Of a DNA stretch of 61,787 nt, positions 18,713 through 28,240 are shown one piece after another. The translations under genes were made by a program, and so were the position numbers. The notes under the pieces are model-generated. The model was not told the DNA's origin, searched no databases, and was given only the letters and a program-made list of their open reading frames with translations. The DNA is from Planctomycetota bacterium (GTDB lineage Bacteria; Planctomycetota; Phycisphaerae; Sedimentisphaerales; Anaerobacaceae). The stretch covers positions 1 through 61,787 of the forward strand of contig JADFJC010000007.1 in the NCBI GenBank assembly GCA_022566315.1. Reading direction: 5' to 3'. Position 1 is the stretch's first letter; each line of letters begins with the position of its first letter.

Positions 18713-20155
18713 TCAGTTTGAATCGAAGTAGTCGATAAGTGCGTACACCTCGTTGTTAAGTTTCTTCATGTCCTCAAGCAGCGCGATATACGGCTTATAC
18801 TGATAGTCAACTATTCCTTTGTTTGAATCTCGGTTGGATGGGTCGGTGCTCAAATCTTCGGGGTTATTGTCCCTGTACTTAAACCAGTGCCAGCCGACGC
18901 AGCCTTTGGATTCGAGCAGCCCCATTGTGAAATGCTGATAAAACCGGCCTCTGTCCTTCTGCGTCTGGACCAGCCATCCCGCGCCGGTATTGTTCGGCAG
19001 ACCCGAATCATGTCCTTTTGCATAGAACTCCGTAATCATAAAAGGCCTGCCCGATTCCCGGCTCCACATCGCCATCCTATCGGCGTCCGGCCCCCACGCA
19101 CCATAATAATTCACCGCTATCACATCCAGGTACTTTCCGGCTGCCCTGAATATATGCGGCAGTCTAAGCGACCTGCCGTGAAGCCTTGGGCCGAGACAAA
19201 GATGGTGCGGGTCGTATTTACGAATCGCATTTGTTGTAATGCGAAAGTATCTGTCCAAAGCATATTCGAGAAAAGCCTGCCTGTCGGCATCGGTTATGTC
19301 CTTTGGTGACGCTTGTTTTCCTTTCTTTTTATTGAGCCATTTTTTGGCTGCCTCGCAGCCATATCGAATGTCCGGGTCATTCGCATCAAGCTTGAAGGAC
19401 CTGTCTAACATATCAGAGACAACGGGCAGCTCGTTATCCGAAAAATGACCTATCAGCCATGGGTCGTCCCTGGTTGCTGAAATCTGCTTAGCGTATTCAT
19501 CGCAAAACTTCTCAAAATCCGGATGAAATACCGGAATACATCTGTTAGGGTATCCGAGATGTCCCGGCTCCTGCCAGGTGAGTTTCTTCGATTTGCCGAA
19601 CGAGCCCATGAAATTCCACGAAAGTGTGTATGCCGGAGTGTGTGGTGTTTCCCGCAGGAGTTCTGCATCCGACCATCCGCCTGTTCCGTTAAAGCCGTAC
19701 TCGGCAAGAATCGAGGTAGAAAATTCCGCCCACTTCCGGGGCGTGCCAAACTTTTCTTCGGACGATTTGCGACTCATCTCTGACTTACCTTGATACACAG
19801 AACATACGCCGACGTGAATAAACAAATTTCCATCAGGGTCAACGAGCCACCATCTGTCTGCCAGCTTCTTTGGATAAAAATAACCTTTTGCCTCGGCCTT
19901 GCAGTCAACTCTGCCGCCATATTTGCTGTATGGGATTTTTTTTGAGCCGGGTTGGAAATCGTCCAGCAACTCTATGGTGCGGGTATCACGCAACTTCCAG
20001 TCTTTGTCTGCGGGCTTCCTCTTAACGAGCACTTTGATATACTTTTGCTCGGAAGCTCCCCTGCTCTTACTTTCGGCCTGAGTCAGCTCGCACAAATTTC
20101 CTGTTGTACCCAAAAACAATCCAACGAGAATCAAAGCATAAAATATCCTGCGCAT
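18713..20155 (-). CDS. Secreted agarase-like glycoside hydrolase, clan GH-A
   Basis: About 480 residues with an N-terminal signal (RRIFYALILVGLFLGTTGNLC). The segment RWWLVDPDGNLFIHVGV is characteristic of agarase-like and GH50-related proteins. The barrel carries HFSDNELP (Glu242 as putative acid/base) and MITEFYAKG (putative nucleophile). It begins 6 nt after the stop of the GH10 gene. I took ATG at 20155 over a TTG at 20164. The ribosome binding site is weak, so translation may be coupled to the upstream gene. Agarose, porphyran or another galactan is possible, but the substrate is inference. Confidence 0.75.
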   Translation of the reverse strand: MRRIFYALILVGLFLGTTGNLCELTQAESKSRGASEQKYIKVLVKRKPADKDWKLRDTRTIELLDDFQPGSKKIPYSKYGGRVDCKAEAKGYFYPKKLADRWWLVDPDGNLFIHVGVCSVYQGKSEMSRKSSEEKFGTPRKWAEFSTSILAEYGFNGTGGWSDAELLRETPHTPAYTLSWNFMGSFGKSKKLTWQEPGHLGYPNRCIPVFHPDFEKFCDEYAKQISATRDDPWLIGHFSDNELPVVSDMLDRSFKLDANDPDIRYGCEAAKKWLNKKKGKQASPKDITDADRQAFLEYALDRYFRITTNAIRKYDPHHLCLGPRLHGRSLRLPHIFRAAGKYLDVIAVNYYGAWGPDADRMAMWSRESGRPFMITEFYAKGHDSGLPNNTGAGWLVQTQKDRGRFYQHFTMGLLESKGCVGWHWFKYRDNNPEDLSTDPSNRDSNKGIVDYQYKPYIALLEDMKKLNNEVYALIDYFDSN

Positions 20156-20160
20156 TTTAA

Positions 20161-21507
20161 TCAACCCAATTGCACTTCTATTGTTTTCTTTTCGCTTTTA
20201 TCAAGCCGGAAGGTTCCGGTCAGTTTTCGGCTGCCAATGCGCGCGGTAACTTCGTATTGCCCCAAAAAGCCACGGAAGCGCGCTGTGCCTGCTGCCTTGA
20301 TTGTTGTTTCGGTTTGCGTCCACCATTTGCCTTTTATGAGCTTTTCTAATTCTTCATAAGCGGGCTTAGGTGTCATATCATCCCGAACGAGTCCGGCCGG
20401 CGCTCGCTGCCACGCATTCTGGTCGGTGAAGTCCCACCAGGTAATGGCCTCAACGGCAGGATGCGAAAAGAGGACACGATACAACTCAGTTACCTGCTCA
20501 GCTTGGCGCTTTTCTCCTTCGGATGTGCTCACCCAGCGGAAACTGGGGTCTTTGCGTTTTTGTCGGAGCTCCCAGCCCTGTTCGCCTGAGACAAGGGTCG
20601 TCTCGGTGAAATGCAGCGGCTTTCCGAATTTAGCAAATCGCTCGCAGACTTCCCATGCTTTCTGTGCGCCCCAATAGCCGCCGTGCATGTGTGATTGGAT
20701 GCCGATGACGTCGTAAAGCGGCTGTCCGCTGTCATCGACCAATTGTGAAATCACCTTTTCGGCATAAGATGGGTCGGTTCGGTAGTCGTTGATGAGAAGT
20801 GTGGCTTCGGGATTGGCCTTGCGCGCGCGATTGAACGCCTCGCGGACGTATGCCCCGACGCCCATTTTGCGGATGGCCTCGGTCAATATTGGCGCACGCT
20901 CCTTGCACCCGGGGCGGTCGTAATGTGTTGCCTCGTTGACTACGTCCCATATATCGATTTCGTTTTTGAAGCGCCGGACGCAGCGTTCAATCCGGTCGAA
21001 CTGTAGTCGCATCGCTGAGTCAGGGTCTTTGGGCAGCCAGGGCGGCTGGGCGTAATTCCAGGCCAGCGGGTGCCCCTTGGTCGTTACGTTGTGGGCCTTG
21101 CACCAGCGGACAATCTCTTCGGTGCGGACATCGTCCGGTTTGCCACGTTGTCGCTCATAATTCCACCAGTAGAAAGGCAGCGTAGCAAAATTCAGCAGCG
21201 CAGCGAAACGCTCCGCGTAGGCAGCGTTATCATCCGCTGTTCTGCACTTGTTAAGTTTGAAGATGTTGCAGCCGAACAGAAACTTGTGCCGCTTCTGGTT
21301 TATCCTTATAGTTGATCCGCTCTTAAGCGATTTTCCATTTGGTCCAAGAAGACTCAAGACTACGCTACCCATACGGTATTTCTCAATGCGGGTATCGACC
21401 TGGCTGAGAATGTGGTCCCTTCGTTCTCTCACTGCGAGCAAAGGCGTCGGCAAGGCTAACGAAGCCGCACCAAAACCTGTGGCTTTAAGAAAACTCCGCC
21501 TATTCAT
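20161..21507 (-). CDS. Tat-exported GH10 endo-1,4-beta-xylanase
   Basis: About 448 residues starting MNRRSFLKATGFGAASLALP, a twin-arginine signal. The ATG at 21507 has AAGGAAG upstream and is preferred to a start 39 nt earlier. GH10 hallmarks are the KGHPLAWN strand, the acid/base Glu in DIWDVVNEATH and the nucleophile Glu in LHFTETTLV. About 70 residues after the barrel form a C-terminal beta-rich tail. It is the first gene of the GH10, agarase-like, GH2, sulfatase run and marks the locus as acting on xylan or a xylan-containing sulfated polymer. Confidence 0.92.
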   Translation of the reverse strand: MNRRSFLKATGFGAASLALPTPLLAVRERRDHILSQVDTRIEKYRMGSVVLSLLGPNGKSLKSGSTIRINQKRHKFLFGCNIFKLNKCRTADDNAAYAERFAALLNFATLPFYWWNYERQRGKPDDVRTEEIVRWCKAHNVTTKGHPLAWNYAQPPWLPKDPDSAMRLQFDRIERCVRRFKNEIDIWDVVNEATHYDRPGCKERAPILTEAIRKMGVGAYVREAFNRARKANPEATLLINDYRTDPSYAEKVISQLVDDSGQPLYDVIGIQSHMHGGYWGAQKAWEVCERFAKFGKPLHFTETTLVSGEQGWELRQKRKDPSFRWVSTSEGEKRQAEQVTELYRVLFSHPAVEAITWWDFTDQNAWQRAPAGLVRDDMTPKPAYEELEKLIKGKWWTQTETTIKAAGTARFRGFLGQYEVTARIGSRKLTGTFRLDKSEKKTIEVQLG

Positions 21508-21581
21508 AAATCTTCCTTTCACAGAAATTTCAAAACCTGCTTCCAAATGCAGAATCTGAACCTGCGGTGAGAAATCGCAGG

Positions 21582-23711
21582 CTAAATATCTGCTTTTGAA
21601 AGGCTGGCGTACTTTACCATCAGCGATTTTATTTGCCCAGTATTAAATTTGACTAAGACGACACTGTTTTCGCCCATATCAATAAACTCTTTGACCCTGC
21701 CAAGGCCGAAAGATTTGTGTCGTACTAACTGGCCTGGGTCAAAATGAGGTATAACCTGGCTGACTTGGTCATTATCATCGTAATATTCGTCTTCTTCTGG
21801 TTGTTCGGTAATGTCCCGGCCAAGTTCGAAAAGAAACTGCGATGGTATTGTTCGCAGCATCTGGCCTCGCACGGTTCGGTATCGGGCGTAACTAATATGC
21901 AAGCCGGTTTTGGCACGGGTTATACCGACAAAAAATAGTCTGCGTTCCTCCTCCAGCTCGTCTTGGTCTTCACTTGCGTTACTTCTTTCGTGAGGCAATA
22001 AGCCCTCCTCAAGCCCGACGATAAAGGCATTTTCAAATTCGAGGCCTTTTGCGGCGTGCAGGGTCATCAGCGCAACGCGGTCGATGGAGTTGTCGTATGC
22101 ATCGGTGTCGCTGAAGAGAGATATTTGCTGAAGATAATCAACTAACGAGGGCTGCTCTGCCTGCTGGTCATATTGCCCAACGGCGTTTATCAGCTCGTTG
22201 ATGTTTTCCAGTGCGTTTTGGCCCTCTGGGCCGGCGGCACGGAGAGATTTCTTTAATCCCGATTCGGCAAAGACACGTTCGGCAAGCGGTGCGACTTTGC
22301 CGGTGATGTCTTTTTTGAACTGTTCGAGCATATTGGCAAAGACAGCGAGCTTAGCCTTTGCGGCCTTGGAAAGAGATTCGATATGCTCTGTCTTTTTCAG
22401 CGCTTTGAAAAGATTGATTCCATTGCGGACGGCGTAGGCCCGAGCTCTATCTGTTGTTACCTTTCCTATACCCCGAGCGGGTGTGTTTATGATACGCAAC
22501 AGCGCAATTTCATCATCGGGGTTGACAAGGATTTTCAAATAGGCAAGCAGGTCACGGATTTCTTTTCTTCTGTAGAATTCCACGCCCCGGACAACCTGAT
22601 AGGGTATCTTATTCTGGATAAATGCCTCTTCGAGCACACGGCTCATAGCATTGACACGATAGAACACGGCCGTATCTTTAAGACAAACACCTTTTTCAGT
22701 CAGCTCTTTTATATGTCGGGCAACGGCCTGGGCCTCTTTGGTCTCATCCTCGAATACGCTTACGACGACATCCCCGGCAGGCGGCTTTGTCGGGATAAGC
22801 TTTTTTTCTTTTCGGTTTCGGTTGAACGCAATCAAATTGTCAGCGGCCGCGAGGATGTTTGCGGTACTGCGAAAATTCTCTTCGAGTTTGACAATTGTGG
22901 CGTCGGGCCAATCTTTTTCAAAAGCCAATATGTTGCGGATGTCGGCCCCCCGCCAGCGGTAGATGGACTGGTCAGGGTCGCCGGTCGCGCAAATATTGTT
23001 GTGCTGTGAAACGAGGGCTTTGGCGATTTTATACTGGGCGTGATTGGTGTCCTGGTATTCGTCTATTAACAGGAATTTGAAACGTTCGCCAAGCTCGCGG
23101 CAAACATCAGGACAGTCCCCCAATAAAAAAGCCGTCTTCATCAGTAAATCGTCAAAATCCAGGCCGTTTCGTTCGCTCAGGATACTCTGATAGCCCAGAT
23201 ATATTCCAGCTAATGTCTTAGAGAAAAAATCGTCGGCGATGTTCCTGAAAGATTCGGCATCTATCAGCTTGTTTTTCAGGGTGGAAATCGCATCGAGCAT
23301 TCGGGCAGGAGAAAAGTTCGTCGTATCAAGTTCGCAGCCTTTGATGGCCAGTTTGATACATCTGGCCTGGTCGGTGGCGTCATAGACACTAAAGTTGGAG
23401 TTTATACCGGCTTTGTCTGCATATCGGCGAAGGATTCTGACACATAACGAGTGATAGGTGCTAATATGCGCACCGGCACAGGCACCAAGGCCAAATGCTC
23501 TTTGGCGCATCTCCTCGGCGGCCTTGTTCGTGAAAGTTAATGCACAAATATTGTATGGCTGGATGCCTGAATCGATAAGCGCTGCAATGCGATATGTGAT
23601 TACACGGGTTTTACCGCTGCCCGGGCCGGCAAGAACAAGCAACGGCCCTTCAACGTGAAAGACAGCTTTTCTTTGCGAAGGTGTCAATTGTTGCAAAAGT
23701 GTATCGTCCAT
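21582..23711 (-). CDS. pcrA: UvrD/PcrA-type superfamily 1 DNA helicase
   Basis: 709 residues. Motifs in order are the Q motif LTPSQRKAVFH, Walker A LAGPGSGKTRVITYRIAAL, motif Ia LTFTNKAAEEM, motif II LLIDEYQDTN, motif III GDPDQSIYRWRGA, motif IV ENFRST, motif V LMTLHAAKGLEF and motif VI FVGITRAK. The C-terminus has a Tudor-like fold (GQLVRHKSFGLGRVKEF) as in PcrA, which contacts RNA polymerase. It unwinds DNA 3'-5' in repair and in removal of stalled complexes. Confidence 0.94.
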   Translation of the reverse strand: MDDTLLQQLTPSQRKAVFHVEGPLLVLAGPGSGKTRVITYRIAALIDSGIQPYNICALTFTNKAAEEMRQRAFGLGACAGAHISTYHSLCVRILRRYADKAGINSNFSVYDATDQARCIKLAIKGCELDTTNFSPARMLDAISTLKNKLIDAESFRNIADDFFSKTLAGIYLGYQSILSERNGLDFDDLLMKTAFLLGDCPDVCRELGERFKFLLIDEYQDTNHAQYKIAKALVSQHNNICATGDPDQSIYRWRGADIRNILAFEKDWPDATIVKLEENFRSTANILAAADNLIAFNRNRKEKKLIPTKPPAGDVVVSVFEDETKEAQAVARHIKELTEKGVCLKDTAVFYRVNAMSRVLEEAFIQNKIPYQVVRGVEFYRRKEIRDLLAYLKILVNPDDEIALLRIINTPARGIGKVTTDRARAYAVRNGINLFKALKKTEHIESLSKAAKAKLAVFANMLEQFKKDITGKVAPLAERVFAESGLKKSLRAAGPEGQNALENINELINAVGQYDQQAEQPSLVDYLQQISLFSDTDAYDNSIDRVALMTLHAAKGLEFENAFIVGLEEGLLPHERSNASEDQDELEEERRLFFVGITRAKTGLHISYARYRTVRGQMLRTIPSQFLFELGRDITEQPEEDEYYDDNDQVSQVIPHFDPGQLVRHKSFGLGRVKEFIDMGENSVVLVKFNTGQIKSLMVKYASLSKADI

Positions 23712-23790
23712 AACTGAGACCGGCCGCCCCGCACCGGTCAGGCGTGCACTAAGCTCAATGGGTGCAGGGTCATTTTGATTGTTCTGATTG

Positions 23791-25557
23791 TTACTTGAGT
23801 TTTTCCCTCTCGGCCTCTAATTGTCTGAAAAGCTCCGGCTTTTCGATTCTTATCCGGCTAAGCAGAGTCTGTCTTAAGTAAGGTGGATATAGCTCGTCGT
23901 TAAGGAAGTCAAGCAGCGCAAAGTATCTTAACCGCGGAAGTTTGGGCAGGTTAATCCTGTATTCGGGGTCATCATGTCTTACCATGTAATAGTTCAAGAC
24001 TTCTTCTGCCATTTTTTCACTGCTGAACGACGCATCGTCATCACGAATTGCATATAAGTAATAACTTTCCCTCAACATCATAAGTATCATTTCTTTCGCG
24101 TCATTTATTCCTATGCTCTGGAGTTCCTCTTGGAAACGCTTCTTTACATAACCATCGACGGCGGGATTTTTAAATTCATCCAGGGGATACAGTTTTCTTA
24201 GTTGATTATAAATTTGTTGTGCCTGGAGTTTGTGTCCCGACTGATAGAAGGAAAGTACGGCATTCTTGAGCATATTGCGGTGACCGTTCTGAAGGGATTC
24301 ATAGCGGCCCTGGTCTCCGCCGTCTTTGTATTTTTTGAGAATTGCCAGCACCGAGTCGTTATATGGCTTGAATATCCTCAAATCCGGTCGCAAAAATACT
24401 TCCTTGTATATCTGCGTCCCAGCTTGCTGTGAAGAATCCTGCGAGGATGCCGGAAACGATAACTCGTAGATGAATATTTTACCGTTACGAAAGAGATTCT
24501 GCAAACTATGGCCTACGATACGGTCAGTGTTGACTTCATTAATCTCAATTTCCCGGTCCTCCTCTTTCGCAGCTATTTGCAGACCTTTGACGGCCCAGTA
24601 AATTGCGTGACTGTCGGGGTGCCGCCAATCCAGAGGCAAATGTGTATTCGGGTCGCTGAAGTTAATAGGGCCATAGGTTTTATTCAAGTAGCGCATCAAA
24701 ACCGGGTCAAGTTTCCAGGTTTTACGTAACTGCCAGGCCTTGGCGAAAATATCAAACTTCTCAAGGGCTTCTGTGCCTCTGAAATCATCTATTGTCTTAC
24801 CGGCAGCAGGATTGAACCTGAGGGAATTTTGCCTCAAGGATAAATAATTGCTCACAAACTCATCGCCTTTGGAAAATGCGTCGTCGGCTGATTTCAGGGC
24901 ATTGATTAGCAGGGCCGCATTCGGGTCTTTGTTGATTTCCCGCCAGCCGACAGGTGCTTCGGCAAGTGCATCGAAATACGGGTTGTCCGCAGGGCCAAGC
25001 AGCGGTTCCATCGCCAGGGCCAATTGCAGTTTGTAGTATTTGTGTGCGTCGTCTGATACGCCGCCTATTTTGTGCTGGAATATTCTGCCGAGTTCGCGGT
25101 AAAGCGAAATGCTCCTTGGATTCAGTCGGATTCCGTCGTCTCGGAGCAGCTCGTAGCCGTTTTTGACCCACTGCCATCTTTGTTCCGGCTGGGTTGCGGG
25201 TATAGCGACTGAGATGTTATAAGCCATATTCCAGGCCTGGAACTCCCAGACCGATGCGAATCGAGGCTGCAGGATGGTTATCCATTCTGCAAGCTGCTTT
25301 GCGTCGAAGAACTGGCCTTCCTCTTTTAGCTTGTCCGCCCTCATCCATAAGATATCTACAACCAGACCACGAAAAGCCCCCATCGCAACCGTTGCAAATG
25401 CCAGCGAAGGCGGCGCATTTTCAAGCGGCTCATTGCTTATGAGTTTCATTTCCTGACGCTGTGAGTTTATGTAATCGAGCTGCATGCCGGCGCCGATAAG
25501 CAAACCAACCGCAAGAACTATACAAACAAACAAGATTATTCCGTCGCGCAAACGCAT
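23791..25557 (-). CDS. Unrecognised membrane-anchored helical-repeat protein
   Basis: About 588 residues from ATG at 25557, with a TTG at 25602 as alternative. One N-terminal transmembrane segment (GIILFVCIVLAVGLLIGAG) is followed by a long, mostly helical exterior part. Stretches such as WITILQPRFASVWEFQAWNMAYN and RSISLYRELGRIFQHKIGG look like degenerate TPR units. I do not recognise a family with a known function. It lies 70 nt downstream of the ABC-2 permease in the same direction, so it may be an accessory protein of that exporter. Confidence 0.7.
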   Translation of the reverse strand: MRLRDGIILFVCIVLAVGLLIGAGMQLDYINSQRQEMKLISNEPLENAPPSLAFATVAMGAFRGLVVDILWMRADKLKEEGQFFDAKQLAEWITILQPRFASVWEFQAWNMAYNISVAIPATQPEQRWQWVKNGYELLRDDGIRLNPRSISLYRELGRIFQHKIGGVSDDAHKYYKLQLALAMEPLLGPADNPYFDALAEAPVGWREINKDPNAALLINALKSADDAFSKGDEFVSNYLSLRQNSLRFNPAAGKTIDDFRGTEALEKFDIFAKAWQLRKTWKLDPVLMRYLNKTYGPINFSDPNTHLPLDWRHPDSHAIYWAVKGLQIAAKEEDREIEINEVNTDRIVGHSLQNLFRNGKIFIYELSFPASSQDSSQQAGTQIYKEVFLRPDLRIFKPYNDSVLAILKKYKDGGDQGRYESLQNGHRNMLKNAVLSFYQSGHKLQAQQIYNQLRKLYPLDEFKNPAVDGYVKKRFQEELQSIGINDAKEMILMMLRESYYLYAIRDDDASFSSEKMAEEVLNYYMVRHDDPEYRINLPKLPRLRYFALLDFLNDELYPPYLRQTLLSRIRIEKPELFRQLEAEREKLK

Positions 25558-25627
25558 TCTTGATACTCGATTCGCGGCATGGCCTTCAAGGCCGTGATTC
25601 AATCACGCCCAAGATGCCCGTGCCACA

Positions 25628-26989
25628 TTAGACTATAATTTTTGCAATTTCCCGAAAATGAAAAATCAGTAAGGCAAGAAGCAATAATAAAAACGCTTTA
25701 ATACAAACCATAACAGCGGCGCATTCGGCCAATAAAGACCAACTCAACAATCGCGCTGGAACCAGGAAATTTGTAGGATTAAATTTATCAAACTTCGGCA
25801 AAAGTTGAATCACTAACTTAATGGTGTAAGAATAAATCACACTAATGTTTTCACTCATGAAGCTAAAAGATTCGATAACAAAACCACTGACGCATGCCGT
25901 GGAAAAAAGCACAAGGCAAAGCAGTATTGCCACAGGGAATGACAGGAAAGTTGAAGCTAATATGCCCAGGCACGCTAAGAAAATCAAACGAAACAGTATT
26001 AAAAGAACAGCCCTTACGAAATTGCCTGTGAAGGTATCGGCTTTATAAAGCACCTCTATACCGTCCGGCGGAAAGAATATGACCGTGTTGTTTAGAGGGT
26101 CGTTCAGAAATGCGACGGCCAGATGGCCATGTTCGGGTACGACATCGACGGGGACTGCTATTTCGTGAAAATTTCGGACCGAGTGTTTGTGGATACGGTC
26201 ATAAATTGGAGTTTCGCTTTCCGTGCCGTACCTGATGTATTGATAGTCACCTGCAAACCATCTGCCATAGACCTGCATATCCGGCGGGTTTACCGCAACA
26301 TCGTATTTGAATTTTATAAACAGATTTCCGTTTGGGTCGCGAGGTTTAACATTATCGAATTCCCAGACCAGCACCTGACCGACATCAGCAGCTCGTTTCG
26401 CAAGTTGTTTTTGCATGGTAAGCCTGGCGATGATTTCCTCATGCGAGATATTGTCAGGCAATGCGTTACTTCTTTCAAGTTTCCTGTAGGTATCCTCGAC
26501 CTCCCTGGAAACATCGACTGCGGGGACGGTTAAGGCGGCCCGTGCGGTGAAAAACTCGTTGTTGGCCTGGATACGTTCAGCCTCGGTTGTGTTGAGGAAT
26601 TCCGGTATGTAAATAGTAATTGTGTATATTATAGTTGCAAACAAACTGAGCAAAACCACATCTAATAATACTACGCCGAGCAGTTTGCCCAAAAGAAACT
26701 CAAATCGGCGAATAGGCTTGGTGATAACTGTATATATCTGTCTTTGCTCAATGTCGCTGGTTACCGAGTAAATTGAAATGATTATTGTGAGCAGGCAGAG
26801 CAAAAAACTGGTCAGCGAAAGACCGTAGCTGACAAAGGTCTGCAACCTGCCTTTCAATGTCCCGTCGCCTGTTGCTGAAAAACCCATAACAGGAAGCAGG
26901 ACGAACAGCAGGATTAGAAAAACAGCGGCGACTTTCATCCGCACGGCCTGCTTTATAGTATTTGTGGCGATAGCCCAGATACTATGCAT
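25628..26989 (-). CDS. ABC-2 type transporter permease
   Basis: 453 residues. The N-terminal membrane segment, the LLTIIISIYSVTSDIEQRQIYTVITKPI coupling region (residues roughly 60-90) and the following helices match the ABC-2 family. A large hydrophilic domain (about 120-310) is inserted between helix 3 and the C-terminal helices. The start overlaps the end of the ATP-binding gene by 8 nt, so the two are translationally coupled partners. The cargo is unknown. Confidence 0.85.
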   Translation of the reverse strand: MHSIWAIATNTIKQAVRMKVAAVFLILLFVLLPVMGFSATGDGTLKGRLQTFVSYGLSLTSFLLCLLTIIISIYSVTSDIEQRQIYTVITKPIRRFEFLLGKLLGVVLLDVVLLSLFATIIYTITIYIPEFLNTTEAERIQANNEFFTARAALTVPAVDVSREVEDTYRKLERSNALPDNISHEEIIARLTMQKQLAKRAADVGQVLVWEFDNVKPRDPNGNLFIKFKYDVAVNPPDMQVYGRWFAGDYQYIRYGTESETPIYDRIHKHSVRNFHEIAVPVDVVPEHGHLAVAFLNDPLNNTVIFFPPDGIEVLYKADTFTGNFVRAVLLILFRLIFLACLGILASTFLSFPVAILLCLVLFSTACVSGFVIESFSFMSENISVIYSYTIKLVIQLLPKFDKFNPTNFLVPARLLSWSLLAECAAVMVCIKAFLLLLLALLIFHFREIAKIIV

Positions 26990-28229
26990 CGCCTACATCT
27001 CCTGCCTGTAATTTGTCAGTTTGCTCTTCGTCCTCGCCTTGAGACCTTGAGCGACCTGTGAGCCGGTCTAAAATATTTTTTTTGATCTGCTCGGCCTGGG
27101 CGGCTTCGGATTCGACCGGTTGGGCTGTAACTTTCTCGTCTCTAACAACGGGTTCAAGCTGTGACGGCTCAGCAGAGCCGGTTAGTTTACTTAGCAACTG
27201 TTCATCAGGTTGTGACTCGGAACTTTCAACTGGGACGACCTTCTCTGTTGTTGCAGATTCCGGTGAACCCTCTTGCGATACCATCGCAGAGGCGAGTTTA
27301 TCGAGTATATCTTCCGAAGTGGTTTGCCGTGTGAGAAAATCGCTGATTTTAGTAGTGCTGACTGCTCCGCTTGTGGCCTGGGCCTGCTGTTGAGCGGCTG
27401 CCACCGTCTTGATGAAAAATGTCTCGAGTTTGTCCATCGGAGAAGTTACTACGCAGTCGGCATCTTCGTTACGAATTAGCTGCTTTATCTTCTCAATGGT
27501 GGCATCGCTTATAGCGTCGGTAGTGATTTGCCTCTTATTTGTCTGCTGTAAGAGGTCTCTGACCCGGCCCTGGGTATGGATTTTGCCGCCGTAGAGAATT
27601 GCGATTCTATCGCATACATCTTCGACGTCCGCAAGCAGATGGCTGCAAAGTAAAACTGTCTTGCCGCGTTCTACAAGCTTTCGGATTAAATCCTTTATCT
27701 GCCTTGTTCCGATAGGGTCGAGTCCGGTTGTCGGCTCATCCAATATAAGTAAGTCGGGGTCGTTTATTAGTGCCTGTGCCAGTCCGATTCTGCGTGCCAT
27801 ACCTTTCGAAAACGTCCCAACGGGTCTGTTTGCTACGGCCGTTAAACCGACCATATCGAGCAGAGCTTCGATACGCGTTTTTCTCACCTTGGCGGACAGA
27901 CCAAATAATCTGCCGTAGAAATCCAGCGTTTCACGGGCGTTAAGATACCTGTAAAGATAGGACTCCTCAGGCAAAAAACCGATTCTGGAGTTGATTTTAG
28001 GGTCTGCTCCATCCCCGCCAAGAACCAACGCCCTTCCCTTTGTCGGATAAAGTAAGCCTAACAGCATCTTCAGGATGGTTGTTTTGCCTGAACCGTTGGG
28101 GCCTAAAAGGCCGAAGACTTCGTTGTGATGGACCTGCAAGTTCAGGTCGTCCACAGCATAAACCTTGGCCCGTCCCCACCAGTCGGAAAAAATCTTGGTC
28201 AAAGAGAAAGTTTCAACAGCATATTCCAT
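26982..28229 (-). CDS. ABC transporter ATP-binding protein with a long acidic tail
   Basis: 415 residues from ATG at 28229. An upstream in-frame start would lie inside the metal ATPase gene and is rejected. It has Walker A (GPNGSGKTT), a signature loop in the variant form FSKGMARRIG, Walker B (LLILDEPTTGLDP) and the switch His (LLCSHLLADVE). About 140 residues after residue 270 are rich in Glu, Gln, Ser and Thr and look disordered. That tail is absent from ordinary exporters of this class. It powers the permease encoded immediately downstream. Confidence 0.9.
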   Translation of the reverse strand: MEYAVETFSLTKIFSDWWGRAKVYAVDDLNLQVHHNEVFGLLGPNGSGKTTILKMLLGLLYPTKGRALVLGGDGADPKINSRIGFLPEESYLYRYLNARETLDFYGRLFGLSAKVRKTRIEALLDMVGLTAVANRPVGTFSKGMARRIGLAQALINDPDLLILDEPTTGLDPIGTRQIKDLIRKLVERGKTVLLCSHLLADVEDVCDRIAILYGGKIHTQGRVRDLLQQTNKRQITTDAISDATIEKIKQLIRNEDADCVVTSPMDKLETFFIKTVAAAQQQAQATSGAVSTTKISDFLTRQTTSEDILDKLASAMVSQEGSPESATTEKVVPVESSESQPDEQLLSKLTGSAEPSQLEPVVRDEKVTAQPVESEAAQAEQIKKNILDRLTGRSRSQGEDEEQTDKLQAGDVGDA

Positions 28230-28240
28230 ATTTACACTTT

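Noticed and set aside
20161-20164. Gene fusion of GH10 and the agarase-like protein
   Set aside because: A TGA stop separates them and each has its own signal peptide.
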